Shown: positions 32,736 to 41,944 of the stretch, one piece after another | Layout: the number at the start of each line of letters is the position of its first letter | Numbering within the stretch: the first letter of the stretch is position 1 | Assembly: GCF_049532895.1 (NCBI RefSeq) | Contig: NZ_CP064031.1 | Span: 1,674,001-1,738,000 of the forward strand | Direction: 5' to 3' | Length of the DNA stretch: 64,000 nucleotides | Origin: Dyella_B acidisoli | GTDB lineage: Bacteria; Pseudomonadota; Gammaproteobacteria; Xanthomonadales; Rhodanobacteraceae | Notes under the pieces: model-generated | Seen by the model: the letters and a program-made list of their open reading frames with translations, nothing else | Database searches by the model: none | What the model was told of the DNA's origin: nothing | Position numbers and translations under genes: made by a program

Positions 32736-34370
32736 ATGCAACTGCGTCCATTTGTTCTATGCGCACTACTAAGCCTCACCCTACTCACCGCCTGCGCAAA
32801 ACAAGAGCCACAAACTACCGCTTCCACCCACCGCATCTTCCACATCCAACTAGCGGGCAACGCAACACAACCCGTCTCCGGCCGCTTGCTCCTCTTCGCT
32901 GAAGAAGCCAAGGCAGCCAAAGCCGATGCGGAAGGCGGCAAAGTGACTGAAGTGGACGCCAATCCGATTCATCCCACACAAACTTTCATCGCAGCACAGG
33001 AAGTCGATCGGCTCATGCCGGGACAGACGATCGATGTGGATGCGGACATGCGCACCTATCCCGACGTCTGGTCGAAGCTTCCAGCGGGCGACTATGTAGT
33101 GCAGGCGGTGCTGGACGTGCATCACGACTACAACTACCTGGGGCGTGATGCGGGCGACATCATCAGCCAGGTTGTCTCGGTGCATTTGCCTGCGTCAGAC
33201 ACGCCGGCGATCAAGCTGGAAGAAACCGTGACGGCGCAAGATCCATGGACACTGCCGGATTCGTTGCCCGCCAATTTGCGTGATGCCGCGAAGGCGTTGC
33301 GCGAGCAGGCGCAGCCGATCGATTTCGTCAGCCCCGCGTTGACGCAATTCTGGGGGCGGGACATCCACATGTATGGCTATGTGGTATTGCCGCCGGGCTA
33401 TGACGCCTCGTCCAAGCAGCACTATCCCACGGTGTATTTCACGCACGGCTTCACTGGTAACAAAGATCGGCTGGCGCGACCGATGGCGTATGTGCAAGCG
33501 GGCATGGCCAGTGGTCAGATGCCGCCGATGATCTGGGTATTCCTGGATGAGTCGAGCGCGACCGGCACGCACGAGTTCGCAGATTCGGTGAACAACGGCC
33601 CATGGGGGCAGGCACTGACTACGGAACTGATTCCTTATCTGGAATCGAAATACCACATGGATGCCGACGTAAATGGCCGCTTCCTCAACGGCCATTCGTC
33701 CGGCGGCTGGGCCACGCTGTGGCTGCAGACGCGGTATCCGAAAATTTTTGGCGGCACTTGGTCGACGTCACCCGATCCCAGTGACTTTCATGATTTCACG
33801 GGCCCGGATCTGTATGCGCAGCACGCCAACGTCTATCGCAAAGCGGACGGCACGCCATGGCCGCTCGTACGTGACAAGGGGACGGTGCTCGGCACCTTCG
33901 AACAATTCGCGAAGATGGAACGCGTGCTTGGGCCATACGGTGGGCAAATGGCATCGTTCGAATGGGTGTTCTCTCCGCGCGGGAAGGATGGCCGGCCCGA
34001 ACAGATGTTCAATCGCGACACCGGCGACGTCGATCCGCAAGTGGTGGCCTACTGGCACGATCACTACGACATCGCTAATCGCCTGCAAACCCATTGGCCA
34101 GAGCTGAAGCCAGATCTGGATGGCAAGATCCATCTCTACGTCGGTACGGCCGATACGTTTTATCTGGATGGTGCAGCGCACCGCTTGAAAGCAGTGCTGG
34201 ATAGCCTCGGTGCGCATGCCGAATTTCGTTTCATTCCGGACCGCACACACTTTGATTTGTACAAAGTTGGCGATGATCGCTTCGGCTTGTTCAAGGACAT
34301 CAGCTGGGCGATGTATGCCGTGGCCCGTCCGCAAACCGAGTCGAAACCGAAAGTGAACCAGGCGAGATAG
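32736..34370 (+). CDS. Lipoprotein esterase (enterochelin-esterase/EstD-like alpha/beta hydrolase)
   Basis: 544 residues. A lipobox (LSLTLLTAC, Cys at about 20) anchors it to a membrane. The first ~200 residues form a beta-rich domain (FHIQLAGNATQPVSGRLLLF...). The second half is an esterase-type alpha/beta hydrolase: PTVYFTHGFTGNKDRL, a GRFLNGHSSGGWATLW nucleophile elbow (Ser) and a C-terminal RFIPDRTHFDLYKVG with the catalytic histidine. It starts 53 bases after the serine hydrolase and probably follows it in the same transcript. Substrate unknown. Confidence 0.85.
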   Translation: MQLRPFVLCALLSLTLLTACAKQEPQTTASTHRIFHIQLAGNATQPVSGRLLLFAEEAKAAKADAEGGKVTEVDANPIHPTQTFIAAQEVDRLMPGQTIDVDADMRTYPDVWSKLPAGDYVVQAVLDVHHDYNYLGRDAGDIISQVVSVHLPASDTPAIKLEETVTAQDPWTLPDSLPANLRDAAKALREQAQPIDFVSPALTQFWGRDIHMYGYVVLPPGYDASSKQHYPTVYFTHGFTGNKDRLARPMAYVQAGMASGQMPPMIWVFLDESSATGTHEFADSVNNGPWGQALTTELIPYLESKYHMDADVNGRFLNGHSSGGWATLWLQTRYPKIFGGTWSTSPDPSDFHDFTGPDLYAQHANVYRKADGTPWPLVRDKGTVLGTFEQFAKMERVLGPYGGQMASFEWVFSPRGKDGRPEQMFNRDTGDVDPQVVAYWHDHYDIANRLQTHWPELKPDLDGKIHLYVGTADTFYLDGAAHRLKAVLDSLGAHAEFRFIPDRTHFDLYKVGDDRFGLFKDISWAMYAVARPQTESKPKVNQAR

Positions 34371-34531
34371 TGCGTAGGAATTTATCTGGCTGACATGTTG
34401 GCTGACATGTTTTCAGGCATAGTTGCCGCCGCAGGCGTTGTAGGAGGATGGCGCTTGGGAGTGTCAGTTCCAATCAGGGGCGGCACGTCAGGGGACTTCC
34501 TAATTTGCTCATTCAAGCTGGAGGGAATCAC

Positions 34532-35011
34532 ATGAAATCGTTCGGGTTGATCGCAGTACTGGCCGCCGCACTGATGGCTTCGGGTGTCTATGCGCAGCAG
34601 GCTCCCGCCGCTGCAGGCAGCATGACCGTGCAATGCAACGATGGTACGTCGCAGACGGTAACCACCACCAAGGGTGCCTGCCACGGGCATAAGGGCATCA
34701 ACAAGTCGGCCAGCGGTTCCTCCGCTGCTGCTGCACCAGCCGCAGCAGCTGCACCTGCTGCCGCAGCCGCCCCGGCCGCAGCTCCCGCGGCTGCAAGCAA
34801 ATCGACCGCGGCTGCGAAGCCGGCACCGGCTGCTACGCCGGCAGCAGGCGGTGGCGCAGGCCAAGTGTGGGTGAACACCGGCTCGAAGACCAAGACCTAT
34901 CACTGCGAAGGCAGCAAGTGGTACGGCAAAACCAAGGAAGGCAAGTACATGAGCGCGGCGGATGCGCAGGCGGCGGGTTATCACGCGGCCAAGAATGAGA
35001 AGTGTCAGTAA
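34532..35011 (+). CDS. Exported Ala/Pro-rich protein with DUF3761-like ends
   Basis: 159 residues from the ATG at 34532 (GCTGGAGGG upstream). Signal peptide GLIAVLAAALMASGVYA. The first mature part (VQCNDGTSQTVTTTKGACHGHKGI) matches the CxDG..S......GACSGHGG pattern of DUF3761. The middle (about 70-115) is low-complexity Ala/Pro made of repeated APAAAAAP units. The C-terminus (VWVNTGSKTKTYHCEGSKWYGKTKEGKYMSAADAQAAGY) is a small conserved domain with WVN, Y.C and YG..K..KYM residues, also found in cell-surface proteins. Function unknown; the linker suggests an extended periplasmic protein. Confidence 0.78.
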   Translation: MKSFGLIAVLAAALMASGVYAQQAPAAAGSMTVQCNDGTSQTVTTTKGACHGHKGINKSASGSSAAAAPAAAAAPAAAAAPAAAPAAASKSTAAAKPAPAATPAAGGGAGQVWVNTGSKTKTYHCEGSKWYGKTKEGKYMSAADAQAAGYHAAKNEKCQ

Positions 35012-35022
35012 AGTTTGTATAG

Positions 35023-35132
35023 CCCTCTCCCCTCCGGGGAGAGGGTTGGGTGAGGGGACATCCTTGCGCTGAGCTAGATACTCTTCCGCAAGATTGGCCC
35101 CTCACCTCAGTCCTCTCCCCGGAGGGGAGAGG
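35023..35132. repeat. R3-family inverted repeat pair
   Basis: CCCTCTCCCCTCCGGGGAGA at the left and TCTCCCCGGAGGGGAGAGG at the right, with GGGTGAGGGG/CCCCTCACC inner arms. It lies between convergent genes. Confidence 0.88.
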
Positions 35133-35144
35133 AAGCAAAGCGGC

Positions 35145-35573
35145 TCACTCCGCCTGCCACGGATCGTAACTACCGATCCACCACAAATGTCCCTGCGGAT
35201 CGCGGCATGCATAGCCCGCACCGCCATAATCCTTCTCCGCATACTCCTCGATAATTTCCGCACCTGCCGCTTTCGCGCGCTCGTAGTGCGCCTTGCAATC
35301 GCTGGCGTAGATGCACGCACATTGCGTTTCGCGGCCCTGGATTTCATCGGGCTGCACCATGTGATCACCGAAGCCGCCGGGGCTGATATCGCCGAGCATC
35401 ACCATGCCGCCGCCGTACACCAGTTGCGCGTGCATCACTCGGCCATGCTCGTTTTCGTACACGGCGTGTTTTTCAAAGCCGAATGCTTTGCACAGCCAGT
35501 CGATGGCAGCGTGAGCATCGCGGTAGCGCAGGCCGGGAATGATGGTGCTGCCGTGAATGACCTTGGTGTTCAT
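35145..35573 (-). CDS. VOC (glyoxalase/bleomycin-resistance fold) protein
   Basis: 142 residues. The PhnB-like VOC pattern is clear: PGLRYRDAHAAIDWLCKAFGFEKHAVYENEHGRVMHAQLVYGGGMVMLGD, and later YASDCKAHYERAKAAGAEIIEEY followed by YACRDPQGHLWWIGSY. These short VOC proteins are dimeric; the metal ligand set (His, Glu) is partly kept. No substrate can be assigned, and neither resistance nor glyoxalase activity should be assumed. The AraC regulator lies 80 bases upstream on the same strand, so it may be an operon. Confidence 0.87.
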   Translation of the reverse strand: MNTKVIHGSTIIPGLRYRDAHAAIDWLCKAFGFEKHAVYENEHGRVMHAQLVYGGGMVMLGDISPGGFGDHMVQPDEIQGRETQCACIYASDCKAHYERAKAAGAEIIEEYAEKDYGGAGYACRDPQGHLWWIGSYDPWQAE

Positions 35574-35652
35574 AGCAAGAGCGTCCCATTGGAAAGTCAG
35601 TTCAAGCTAACCCGTCGCCCAGCGCGCGTCTTGTAGATTTTTTTGAACGCCT

Positions 35653-36465
35653 TTAGAGCTGCACGTGATTGGGATACGGTCCACGCGCAGCCGCAAACTC
35701 GGAAGGTGTGATGCCGGCGAAGCGGCGGAATTCATGGCTCATGTGTGCCTGGTCGCAAAAGCCGCCGTCGACAGCGATGCTCGCCCAGTCGGGCTGCTCA
35801 ACGGGGTGTGCCATGGCCACCACGGCGCGAAAACGCATCAGCCGCGCGTACTGCTTGGCCGTCATGCCAACGTGACGGCGAAACAGCAGTCCGAAGCGGT
35901 GCGCGGAGTAACCGCTGTCGCGCTGAAGCCGGCCGATGCACGGCACTTCCGGAATGCGGGACAGCGCCGCTACAGCGTGCAGAATCGTTGTGTCCCACGT
36001 TGGTTCATCGCATAGCGTGCGCAACCATTGCTCCAGCAGCGCTACACGTTGCGTGGGTTCCATCGTTTCCAATAAACGTTGCCGCAGTCTGCGCGCATCA
36101 GCGCCGAACATGTCTTCCAGATTGATGTCGCACGTTCCCAATTCTTCCGCGCTCAGCCCGATCAGCGCATGCACGCCACCCGGGCGGAAGTTGACGCCCA
36201 TCACGCGCACTTGTTCGGCGGTATCGATGATCCAGCTGTGCCGATACGGCCCGCCGATCACGCTGCCTGAGGCGCGCAGGCAGTGGCGGGTTTCATCGTC
36301 TTGGTAAACGCGGGTTTCGTCTTCGAGCAGATTGATGATCAAGCCTGCGCCCGGGCCGGGCAGGATGCGTTCGTAGCGGAACGCTTCGGAGGGCATGTCC
36401 CAGTCCCAGATCGCCTCGATCACGGAGGCGAGCGGCGGGGCGGGGACGATGCGCAGGAAGCCCAT
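35653..36465 (-). CDS. AraC-family transcriptional regulator
   Basis: 270 residues. The N-terminal half (FLRIVPAPPLASVIEAIWDWDMPSEAFRYERILPGPGAGLIINLLED ... GGPYRHSWIIDTAEQVRVMGVNFRPGGVHAL) is the DUF6597-type sensor found in many AraC regulators. The C-terminal AraC domain (about 165-265) has VPCIGRLQRDSGYSAHRFGLLFRRHVGMTAKQY and ASIAVDGGFCDQAHMSHEFRRFAGITPSEF. It likely controls the downstream VOC gene or a distant target; no operator was identified. Confidence 0.9.
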   Translation of the reverse strand: MGFLRIVPAPPLASVIEAIWDWDMPSEAFRYERILPGPGAGLIINLLEDETRVYQDDETRHCLRASGSVIGGPYRHSWIIDTAEQVRVMGVNFRPGGVHALIGLSAEELGTCDINLEDMFGADARRLRQRLLETMEPTQRVALLEQWLRTLCDEPTWDTTILHAVAALSRIPEVPCIGRLQRDSGYSAHRFGLLFRRHVGMTAKQYARLMRFRAVVAMAHPVEQPDWASIAVDGGFCDQAHMSHEFRRFAGITPSEFAAARGPYPNHVQL

Positions 36466-36537
36466 GGGAGGGAGTCTCTGAAGCTTGATGGATTACATGG
36501 TACGCCGTGTTCTATTCCGGTGAATCCCTCTCCCTTT

Positions 36538-37084
36538 GGGACCTGATTAGCGTCTCGCCTCAGCTGGGGATGTCGTGTTGTTGTGACATTGCCTGCGGCG
36601 CTTCCGGTCGCGAAGCGACCGGGTCACTTTTCTTTGCTGGCCCAAAGAAAAGCCAACCCAAAGAAATGGCCTGAAGAGCTCATGGCATTGCATAGGTTAC
36701 AAGCCTGAAGGATGTCGCCTTGCTTTGATCGTTGGCGGGCCACGCTTCCACCACGCCGCTATACCGCGAGGCGTCGAAGCCCTGAGGACTTAAAGCAGAT
36801 CTCAGCCAAGCTCAACCTGTCGGCAGGCGCGCTTTAAGCCCTCAATGCTTCGACGCCTCGCGGTATAGCGGGAGCGTTGAACCATGGGCGAGCAACCTTC
36901 GATCTAGCCATACCAGTTCAGGCTTTTACCTTTCCCCTGCTGTGAGCTTGTTAGGCCATTTCTTTGGGTTACTTTTCTTTGGGCCAGCAAAGAAAAGTGA
37001 CTCGGGCCCTTTAGGGACCGAAAGCGCCGCAGGCAATACCCCAACACCACGACATGCTCAGCTGAGGCGAGACACTAATCAGGC
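36538..37084. repeat. R4 long inverted-repeat element, copy B
   Basis: About 547 bases, close in sequence to copy A, with the same outer arms (GGGACCTGATTAGCGTCTCG to GAGGCGAGACACTAATCAGG) and inner inverted repeat (GCCGCTATACCGCGAGGCGT at 36756 and its complement ending about 36872). The central segment 36789-36838 has the same orientation as in copy A. Confidence 0.9.
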
Positions 37085-37096
37085 CAGAGAGAGAGG

Positions 37097-39535
37097 CTAT
37101 TGCCCCGGCGCTGCCGGACTGTCCTCGCCCAACGGCCCCAAATTTCGCACGATCATGCTTTGCGGCGTCGACAACGGCATCTGCGCCTTGGCCAACCGCG
37201 ACAGAATGTCGAACAGCAACGCACTCTTCACCGCCGACGCTTCACGCGGGCTGCGTACATACGCCACACCGGTGAACGTCATGGCCGACGTGGTGATGTC
37301 ATCCAAGGTCACAACCGGTGCGGGTGTATCCATGGTGGCGTCATTCGCATGCAGCGCTTCGAGCATGATTTCGCGCACCTTCGATGCATCGGTATCCAGT
37401 GGCATCGGCAGGCTCAGTTTCACGCGACCAAGCGCGTTGCCGTGCGTGACGTTGCGCAGGTTCTGCGTGATGAACTGCGAGTTCGGCACGATCATGGTGG
37501 AGCGGTCGCTCAACTGAATCTCGGTGGCGCGTACGTTGATGCGGCGGATGTCGCCTTCCACGCCGGGCATGCTTACCCAATCGCCCACTTTCACCGGCCG
37601 TTCGGCCAGCAGAATCAGGCCGGAAATGAAGTTCGAAACGATCGCTTGCAGGCCGAAACCGATACCGACCGACAGCGCACTGGCGATCCACGTGAGGCTT
37701 TGCAGGCTCACGTCAGCCGTGCGCAATGCCAGTGCAAACACGATCACCACTGCCACGTAGTTCAGCAGCGCGACGATGGAATTCTGCATGCCGATGTCGA
37801 GCGTGGTCTTTGGCAGCAACTGCTGGGCCAGCCACTTCTTGGCGATGCGTACCGCGAACATGCCGAGCGCAAAGACCAGCACCGCGTTGAAGATCGCGCC
37901 CGGTTTGATGGTGAGCTCACCCACCTGCAGGCCGCTGAACACATTGCCGATGTGCGAGAAGATGTCCTGCGGCCCGCCGCCGAACGGCACCAGCAACGTG
38001 CCAACGGCTACCAGCAGCAACAGGATCTGTCCCGCTGCGGAGAATACGGTCGAGGCCTGCTCCAGCGTCGTCGGCTGCACACTGAAAGTGGATTGCAGAC
38101 GCTGGCCGCTGCGGCCGTGCGGTGTAAGCAGCACGTGGAACAGATCCCGCTGCAGATGCGACAGCATGTACAGCGCCCCCACGATCATGCCGATCCACAG
38201 CATCTGCCACGAAATGAAGAAGCCCAGCGCGACATAACCCATGATGACTGCCAGCCACGCCACCATCACGCCCAGCGCGGCAAACCCGAACAACGCACCC
38301 ACCCAGATCGCGTGCTGGGGTGGTTTCTCGCCCTGTTGCCGTTGCGTGTTGCGCGCGCGCTTGGCACGCAACAGCGCCGCACCGACCAGTCCGGTAATCA
38401 GCAATGCCAGAAAGGCACGCGTGCAAACCGTTGCGGGAAGACTGGCACCAGCGAAATTGTTCAAACGTTCGAGCACGCCAAGCAACAGGAAGGCGCCGCC
38501 CAGCAGCCAGGGAAACCAGCGCAGGGTGCGCGCCGTGAACTTGGTCAATGCCGGCATGCGCCATGAAGGATGCCGCACCGAAAGCAGCGCACGTCCCAGT
38601 CCGGCTGTGAAGGCGGCGAAGAACACGGTGCGGATGATCGCTTGCGCGAACGTCTGCACGTCTTCATCCAGCGTGTCGTTCCAATTGAAGCCCAGGTCCA
38701 CCAGCCATGCGGCCAAGCCGATGGATAGCGTCACCGTCAACGTGAAGATCACCGATATCGCACTGCGCCGCAGATGCCCGTCCGGCAGATAGCGGCTGGC
38801 CAGCGCGAGTACCACGTGCTCAGTCAGGGCGCGGCCGGGCACGATCAGAAGCATCGCGCCAATCAAGCAAAACAGCAGCGGCCATCGATTGTCGGGTTGC
38901 CAGGCCACGCCTGCTTCTTCGAGCAGCAGATCTCTCACGCGGCGCACCCGCGCGATGTCATCCGGGAACGATTTGGTCAAATTCCGCCAGAAGCTGATGC
39001 CTAGCGGTGACTCCGCGCGCGAGCCAAGTTGCGCCTGGAATTGCGCGTTATGCGTTTCGACGATCTGCGAAGCGAGCTTGGTGGCGTCCTGGCTCAGCAA
39101 CTGTGCTTGTTTGATCTGGCTGTCGAGCTTGGCCTTGTTGCGCTCGAGCTGGCGCCGCTGCTGGCTTACCGCCGGCGTTTCCGGCGGCGCACCTGCGACC
39201 GGGGCGGGGCCGAGCACGGTCAGGCGTGTCTGAAGGCTTTCCAGCTCAGGCGTCAGTGTCTGCACCAGCTGATCGGCTTGCTGCTGCACATCGCCGGCCT
39301 GGCTGCGCATATTGTTTAACGAAGCGCTGTCCGGCTTGTTGTTGAAGCTGGTCTTGAGATCGTCCAACTGTTTGCTGACGCGAGTCAGCGTCTGCGCCGG
39401 ATCGGGCGCGCTGGCTGCGCTGGCAGGTGCGTCGGACGTACTTGGCGCGTTCTGTGCGAAGGCGGGTTGCGTGCCGAGTAGTAGCGAACCCAGCAGCAGC
39501 GAAGGGGCAATGAGCTTACAGAGGAAAGTACGCAT
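37097..39535 (-). CDS. Mechanosensitive channel of the MscS/MscK type with DUF3772 domain
   Basis: 812 residues from the ATG at 39535 (start uncertain; GTG at 39583 is in frame). A signal peptide (KLIAPSLLLGSLLLGTQPAFA) precedes a periplasmic coiled-coil domain (about 30-180, DUF3772-like: QTLTRVSKQLDDLKTSFNNKPDS). Ten or so membrane helices follow, then the MscS pore and beta domain: LQSLTWIASALSVGIGFGLQAIVSNFISGLILLAERPVKVGDWVSMPGVEGDIRRINVRATEIQL. The GFGLQ..V.NF.SG.ILL.ERP.K.GD signature is intact. It would release solutes on hypo-osmotic shock. Monocistronic. Confidence 0.92.
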   Translation of the reverse strand: MRTFLCKLIAPSLLLGSLLLGTQPAFAQNAPSTSDAPASAASAPDPAQTLTRVSKQLDDLKTSFNNKPDSASLNNMRSQAGDVQQQADQLVQTLTPELESLQTRLTVLGPAPVAGAPPETPAVSQQRRQLERNKAKLDSQIKQAQLLSQDATKLASQIVETHNAQFQAQLGSRAESPLGISFWRNLTKSFPDDIARVRRVRDLLLEEAGVAWQPDNRWPLLFCLIGAMLLIVPGRALTEHVVLALASRYLPDGHLRRSAISVIFTLTVTLSIGLAAWLVDLGFNWNDTLDEDVQTFAQAIIRTVFFAAFTAGLGRALLSVRHPSWRMPALTKFTARTLRWFPWLLGGAFLLLGVLERLNNFAGASLPATVCTRAFLALLITGLVGAALLRAKRARNTQRQQGEKPPQHAIWVGALFGFAALGVMVAWLAVIMGYVALGFFISWQMLWIGMIVGALYMLSHLQRDLFHVLLTPHGRSGQRLQSTFSVQPTTLEQASTVFSAAGQILLLLVAVGTLLVPFGGGPQDIFSHIGNVFSGLQVGELTIKPGAIFNAVLVFALGMFAVRIAKKWLAQQLLPKTTLDIGMQNSIVALLNYVAVVIVFALALRTADVSLQSLTWIASALSVGIGFGLQAIVSNFISGLILLAERPVKVGDWVSMPGVEGDIRRINVRATEIQLSDRSTMIVPNSQFITQNLRNVTHGNALGRVKLSLPMPLDTDASKVREIMLEALHANDATMDTPAPVVTLDDITTSAMTFTGVAYVRSPREASAVKSALLFDILSRLAKAQMPLSTPQSMIVRNLGPLGEDSPAAPGQ

Positions 39536-39663
39536 GCCGGGCATGATCCGAATGACGCAGCCGACGGTCAATTGGTCCTTCACGGAATTGTGTTTTATGC
39601 ATGGTTAGCATTCAGGCGGTGCGTGACGCGCACCATTCCCATAAAGCTGACTCTCGTCTTGTC

Positions 39664-39779
39664 GTCATTCCGGCGAAGGCCGGAATCCAGTTCAAATACG
39701 CGGTCCGAAGGACACAAAACCGGTTTTGAGTGCTTCGCATGACGTATTTAGACTGGATTCCGGCCTTCGCCGGAATGAC
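39664..39779. repeat. R2-family inverted repeat pair, long form
   Basis: GTCATTCCGGCGAAGGCCGG and CCGGCCTTCGCCGGAATGAC flank a core containing CCGAAGGACACAAAACCGG. The same core sits in reverse orientation at 1492-1667. Confidence 0.88.
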
Positions 39780-39906
39780 GACGGCGCTAGATTCGGCATC
39801 TCAAAAATAGTGATGGACGCCCATGCCCTTCGGGAGAGGGGCTACGCCAGCCAACCTTGTATAGTGCCCGTTCGCCGTCATCTATGGCCCAAATGGACAC
39901 CGCGCC

Positions 39907-41751
39907 ATGATCTTCCGTTGGTTCGAATCCCTGATCGACGCCTTCAAGGACCCGGTCGACACGATGCCGCCGAAGTCCGTTGGGCGGTTCTATATGTTCT
40001 ATCTGGCCCAGGTTTGGCCTGTGTTCGCCGTGGCGGTCGTGGTGGGCTTCGCCGTCGCGTTGGTGGAAGTGTCGCTGTTTGGCTTCATCGGCAGCATCGT
40101 CGACATGGCCAAGGGGGCGCCAGCCAAGGATTTCTTCGCCCTCCACGGACGCGAGTTGCTGTGGATGGGGTTCGTCGCGCTGGTGCTGCGCCCGGTTTTC
40201 ATCGGCTTGCACGACATGCTGATGAATCAGGCGGTGGTGCCCAGCCTGACCAACCGCATCCGCTGGCAGAACCATCGCTACGTGATCCGCCAAAGCTTAG
40301 GGTTCTTCCAGAACGATTACGCCGGGCGCATTGCCAACCGCATCATGCAGACGGGTGCGTCGCTGCGTGAATCGGCGGTGCAGATCGTGGATGCGATCTG
40401 GTACGTGGCGATCTATACCGGCAGCGCTATCGTGATGTTCGCCAAGGCCGACGTATGGCTGGCTGCACCGCTGGTGGTGTGGCTGTTCGCTTATGTGGGC
40501 ACGTTGTACTTCTTCATCCCACGTACGCGGCAGCGTTCGTGGCTGGCTTCCGAAGCGCGCTCGAAATTGATGGGGCGCATCGTGGACGGTTACAGCAATA
40601 TCCTCACGCTGAAGCTGTTCGCGCATACGCAGCGTGAAGAGAGGTACGTGGCCGATGCCATGGCGGAGCAGACCGAGAAACTGCGCGGCATGACGCGCCT
40701 GACCACCGCGATGGATGCCACCATCACTACCCTCAACGGTTTTTTGATCGTCGGCACCTCCGCGCTGGCGGTATGGCTGTGGAGCCAGGGCAAGGTGACG
40801 GTTGGCGCGATTGCGTTGTGTACGGGGCTGGTGATTCGCATCAACAACATGTCCGGCTGGATCATGTGGGTGGTGAACGGCATTTTCGAAAACGTCGGCA
40901 GCGTGCAGGACGGCATGACCACCATTTCGCAGCCGCGCGCCGTGCAGGATCGCGAGGGCGCCATGCCGCTGGAAGTGGTTGCAGGCGAAGTGCGCTTCGA
41001 GGACGTCCATTTCCATTACGGAAAGCAGGGCGGCGTAATCTCCGGCTTGAACCTGGTGGTGCGCCCTGGCGAAAAGATTGGCTTGGTCGGCCCGTCCGGC
41101 GCGGGTAAATCCACACTGGTGAACGTGATGCTGCGCCTGTACGACCTGGAAGGCGGCCATATCCGCATCGACGGCAAAGATATCGCGCAGGTCACGCAGG
41201 AAAGCCTGCGTTCCCAGATCGGCGTGGTGACGCAGGACACATCGCTGCTGCACCGTTCCGTGCGCGACAATCTGCTCTACGGGCGACCCGATGCTTCTGA
41301 ATCGCAACTCACAGAGGCGATCCGCAAGGCGCGCGCCGACGAATTCATTCCAACGTTGATCGATGGTGAAGGCCGCCTTGCCCTGGACGCTCACGTGGGT
41401 GAGCGTGGCGTAAAACTTTCCGGTGGCCAGCGCCAGCGCATCGCCATCGCGCGCGTGCTGCTGAAGGATGCGCCGATACTCGTGCTAGACGAAGCCACCT
41501 CAGCGCTTGATTCGGAAGTGGAAGCCGCCATCCAGGAAAGCCTGGAGGTGCTGATGGAAGGCAAGACAGTCATTGCGATTGCACACCGCCTTTCCACCAT
41601 CGCACGCATGGATCGCCTGGTGGTGATGGACAAGGGCCGAGTGGTGGAAACCGGCACGCATGCGGAGCTGATCACGCATGGTGGTTTGTATGCGCGCCTG
41701 TGGCAGCGGCAGACGGGTGGGTTCGTCGCGGCGGATGATGCGCTGGTTTGA
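39907..41751 (+). CDS. ABC transporter, fused permease and ATP-binding protein (MsbA-like)
   Basis: 614 residues. The N-terminal ~330 residues hold six membrane helices of the type I exporter fold. The nucleotide-binding domain has Walker A GLVGPSGAGKSTLVNVML, Q-loop VVTQDTSLLHRSV, signature KLSGGQRQRIAIARVL, Walker B ILVLDEATSAL and the switch histidine in IAHRLSTI, so it should be active. Substrate unknown; half-transporters of this type export lipids, peptides or drugs. It has no C39 peptidase domain, so it is not an obvious lanthipeptide LanT, and it lies 14 kb from lanA. Monocistronic. Confidence 0.92.
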   Translation: MIFRWFESLIDAFKDPVDTMPPKSVGRFYMFYLAQVWPVFAVAVVVGFAVALVEVSLFGFIGSIVDMAKGAPAKDFFALHGRELLWMGFVALVLRPVFIGLHDMLMNQAVVPSLTNRIRWQNHRYVIRQSLGFFQNDYAGRIANRIMQTGASLRESAVQIVDAIWYVAIYTGSAIVMFAKADVWLAAPLVVWLFAYVGTLYFFIPRTRQRSWLASEARSKLMGRIVDGYSNILTLKLFAHTQREERYVADAMAEQTEKLRGMTRLTTAMDATITTLNGFLIVGTSALAVWLWSQGKVTVGAIALCTGLVIRINNMSGWIMWVVNGIFENVGSVQDGMTTISQPRAVQDREGAMPLEVVAGEVRFEDVHFHYGKQGGVISGLNLVVRPGEKIGLVGPSGAGKSTLVNVMLRLYDLEGGHIRIDGKDIAQVTQESLRSQIGVVTQDTSLLHRSVRDNLLYGRPDASESQLTEAIRKARADEFIPTLIDGEGRLALDAHVGERGVKLSGGQRQRIAIARVLLKDAPILVLDEATSALDSEVEAAIQESLEVLMEGKTVIAIAHRLSTIARMDRLVVMDKGRVVETGTHAELITHGGLYARLWQRQTGGFVAADDALV

Positions 41752-41752
41752 G

Positions 41753-41826
41753 GTAGGTTGGGGTGTAAACCACAACGTCGCGATGTATTTGTGCATGACA
41801 ATGTTGGGGTTGTAACTCCAGCCTGC
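41753..41826. repeat. R1-family inverted repeat pair (variant)
   Basis: GTAGGTTGGGGTGTAAACCAC at the left and GTTGGGGTTGTAACTCCAGCC at the right. It begins two bases after the ABC transporter stop codon. Confidence 0.72.
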
Positions 41827-41944
41827 ACCTTGATTAGAGTCTTGCCTCAGCTGGGGATGTCGTGTTGTTGTGGCATTGCCTGCGGCGCTTTCGGACCCTA
41901 AAGGGCCCGAGTCACTTTTCTTTGCTGGCCCAAAGAAAAGTAAC

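Noticed and set aside
37100..38566. 488-codon forward frame opposite the MscS-type channel
   Set aside because: His/Arg/Gln-rich shadow translation without a domain; the reverse strand has the complete MscS signature.
39907..41751. ABC exporter as the lanthipeptide transporter LanT
   Set aside because: It has no N-terminal C39 peptidase domain and is 14 kb and several unrelated genes away from lanA.
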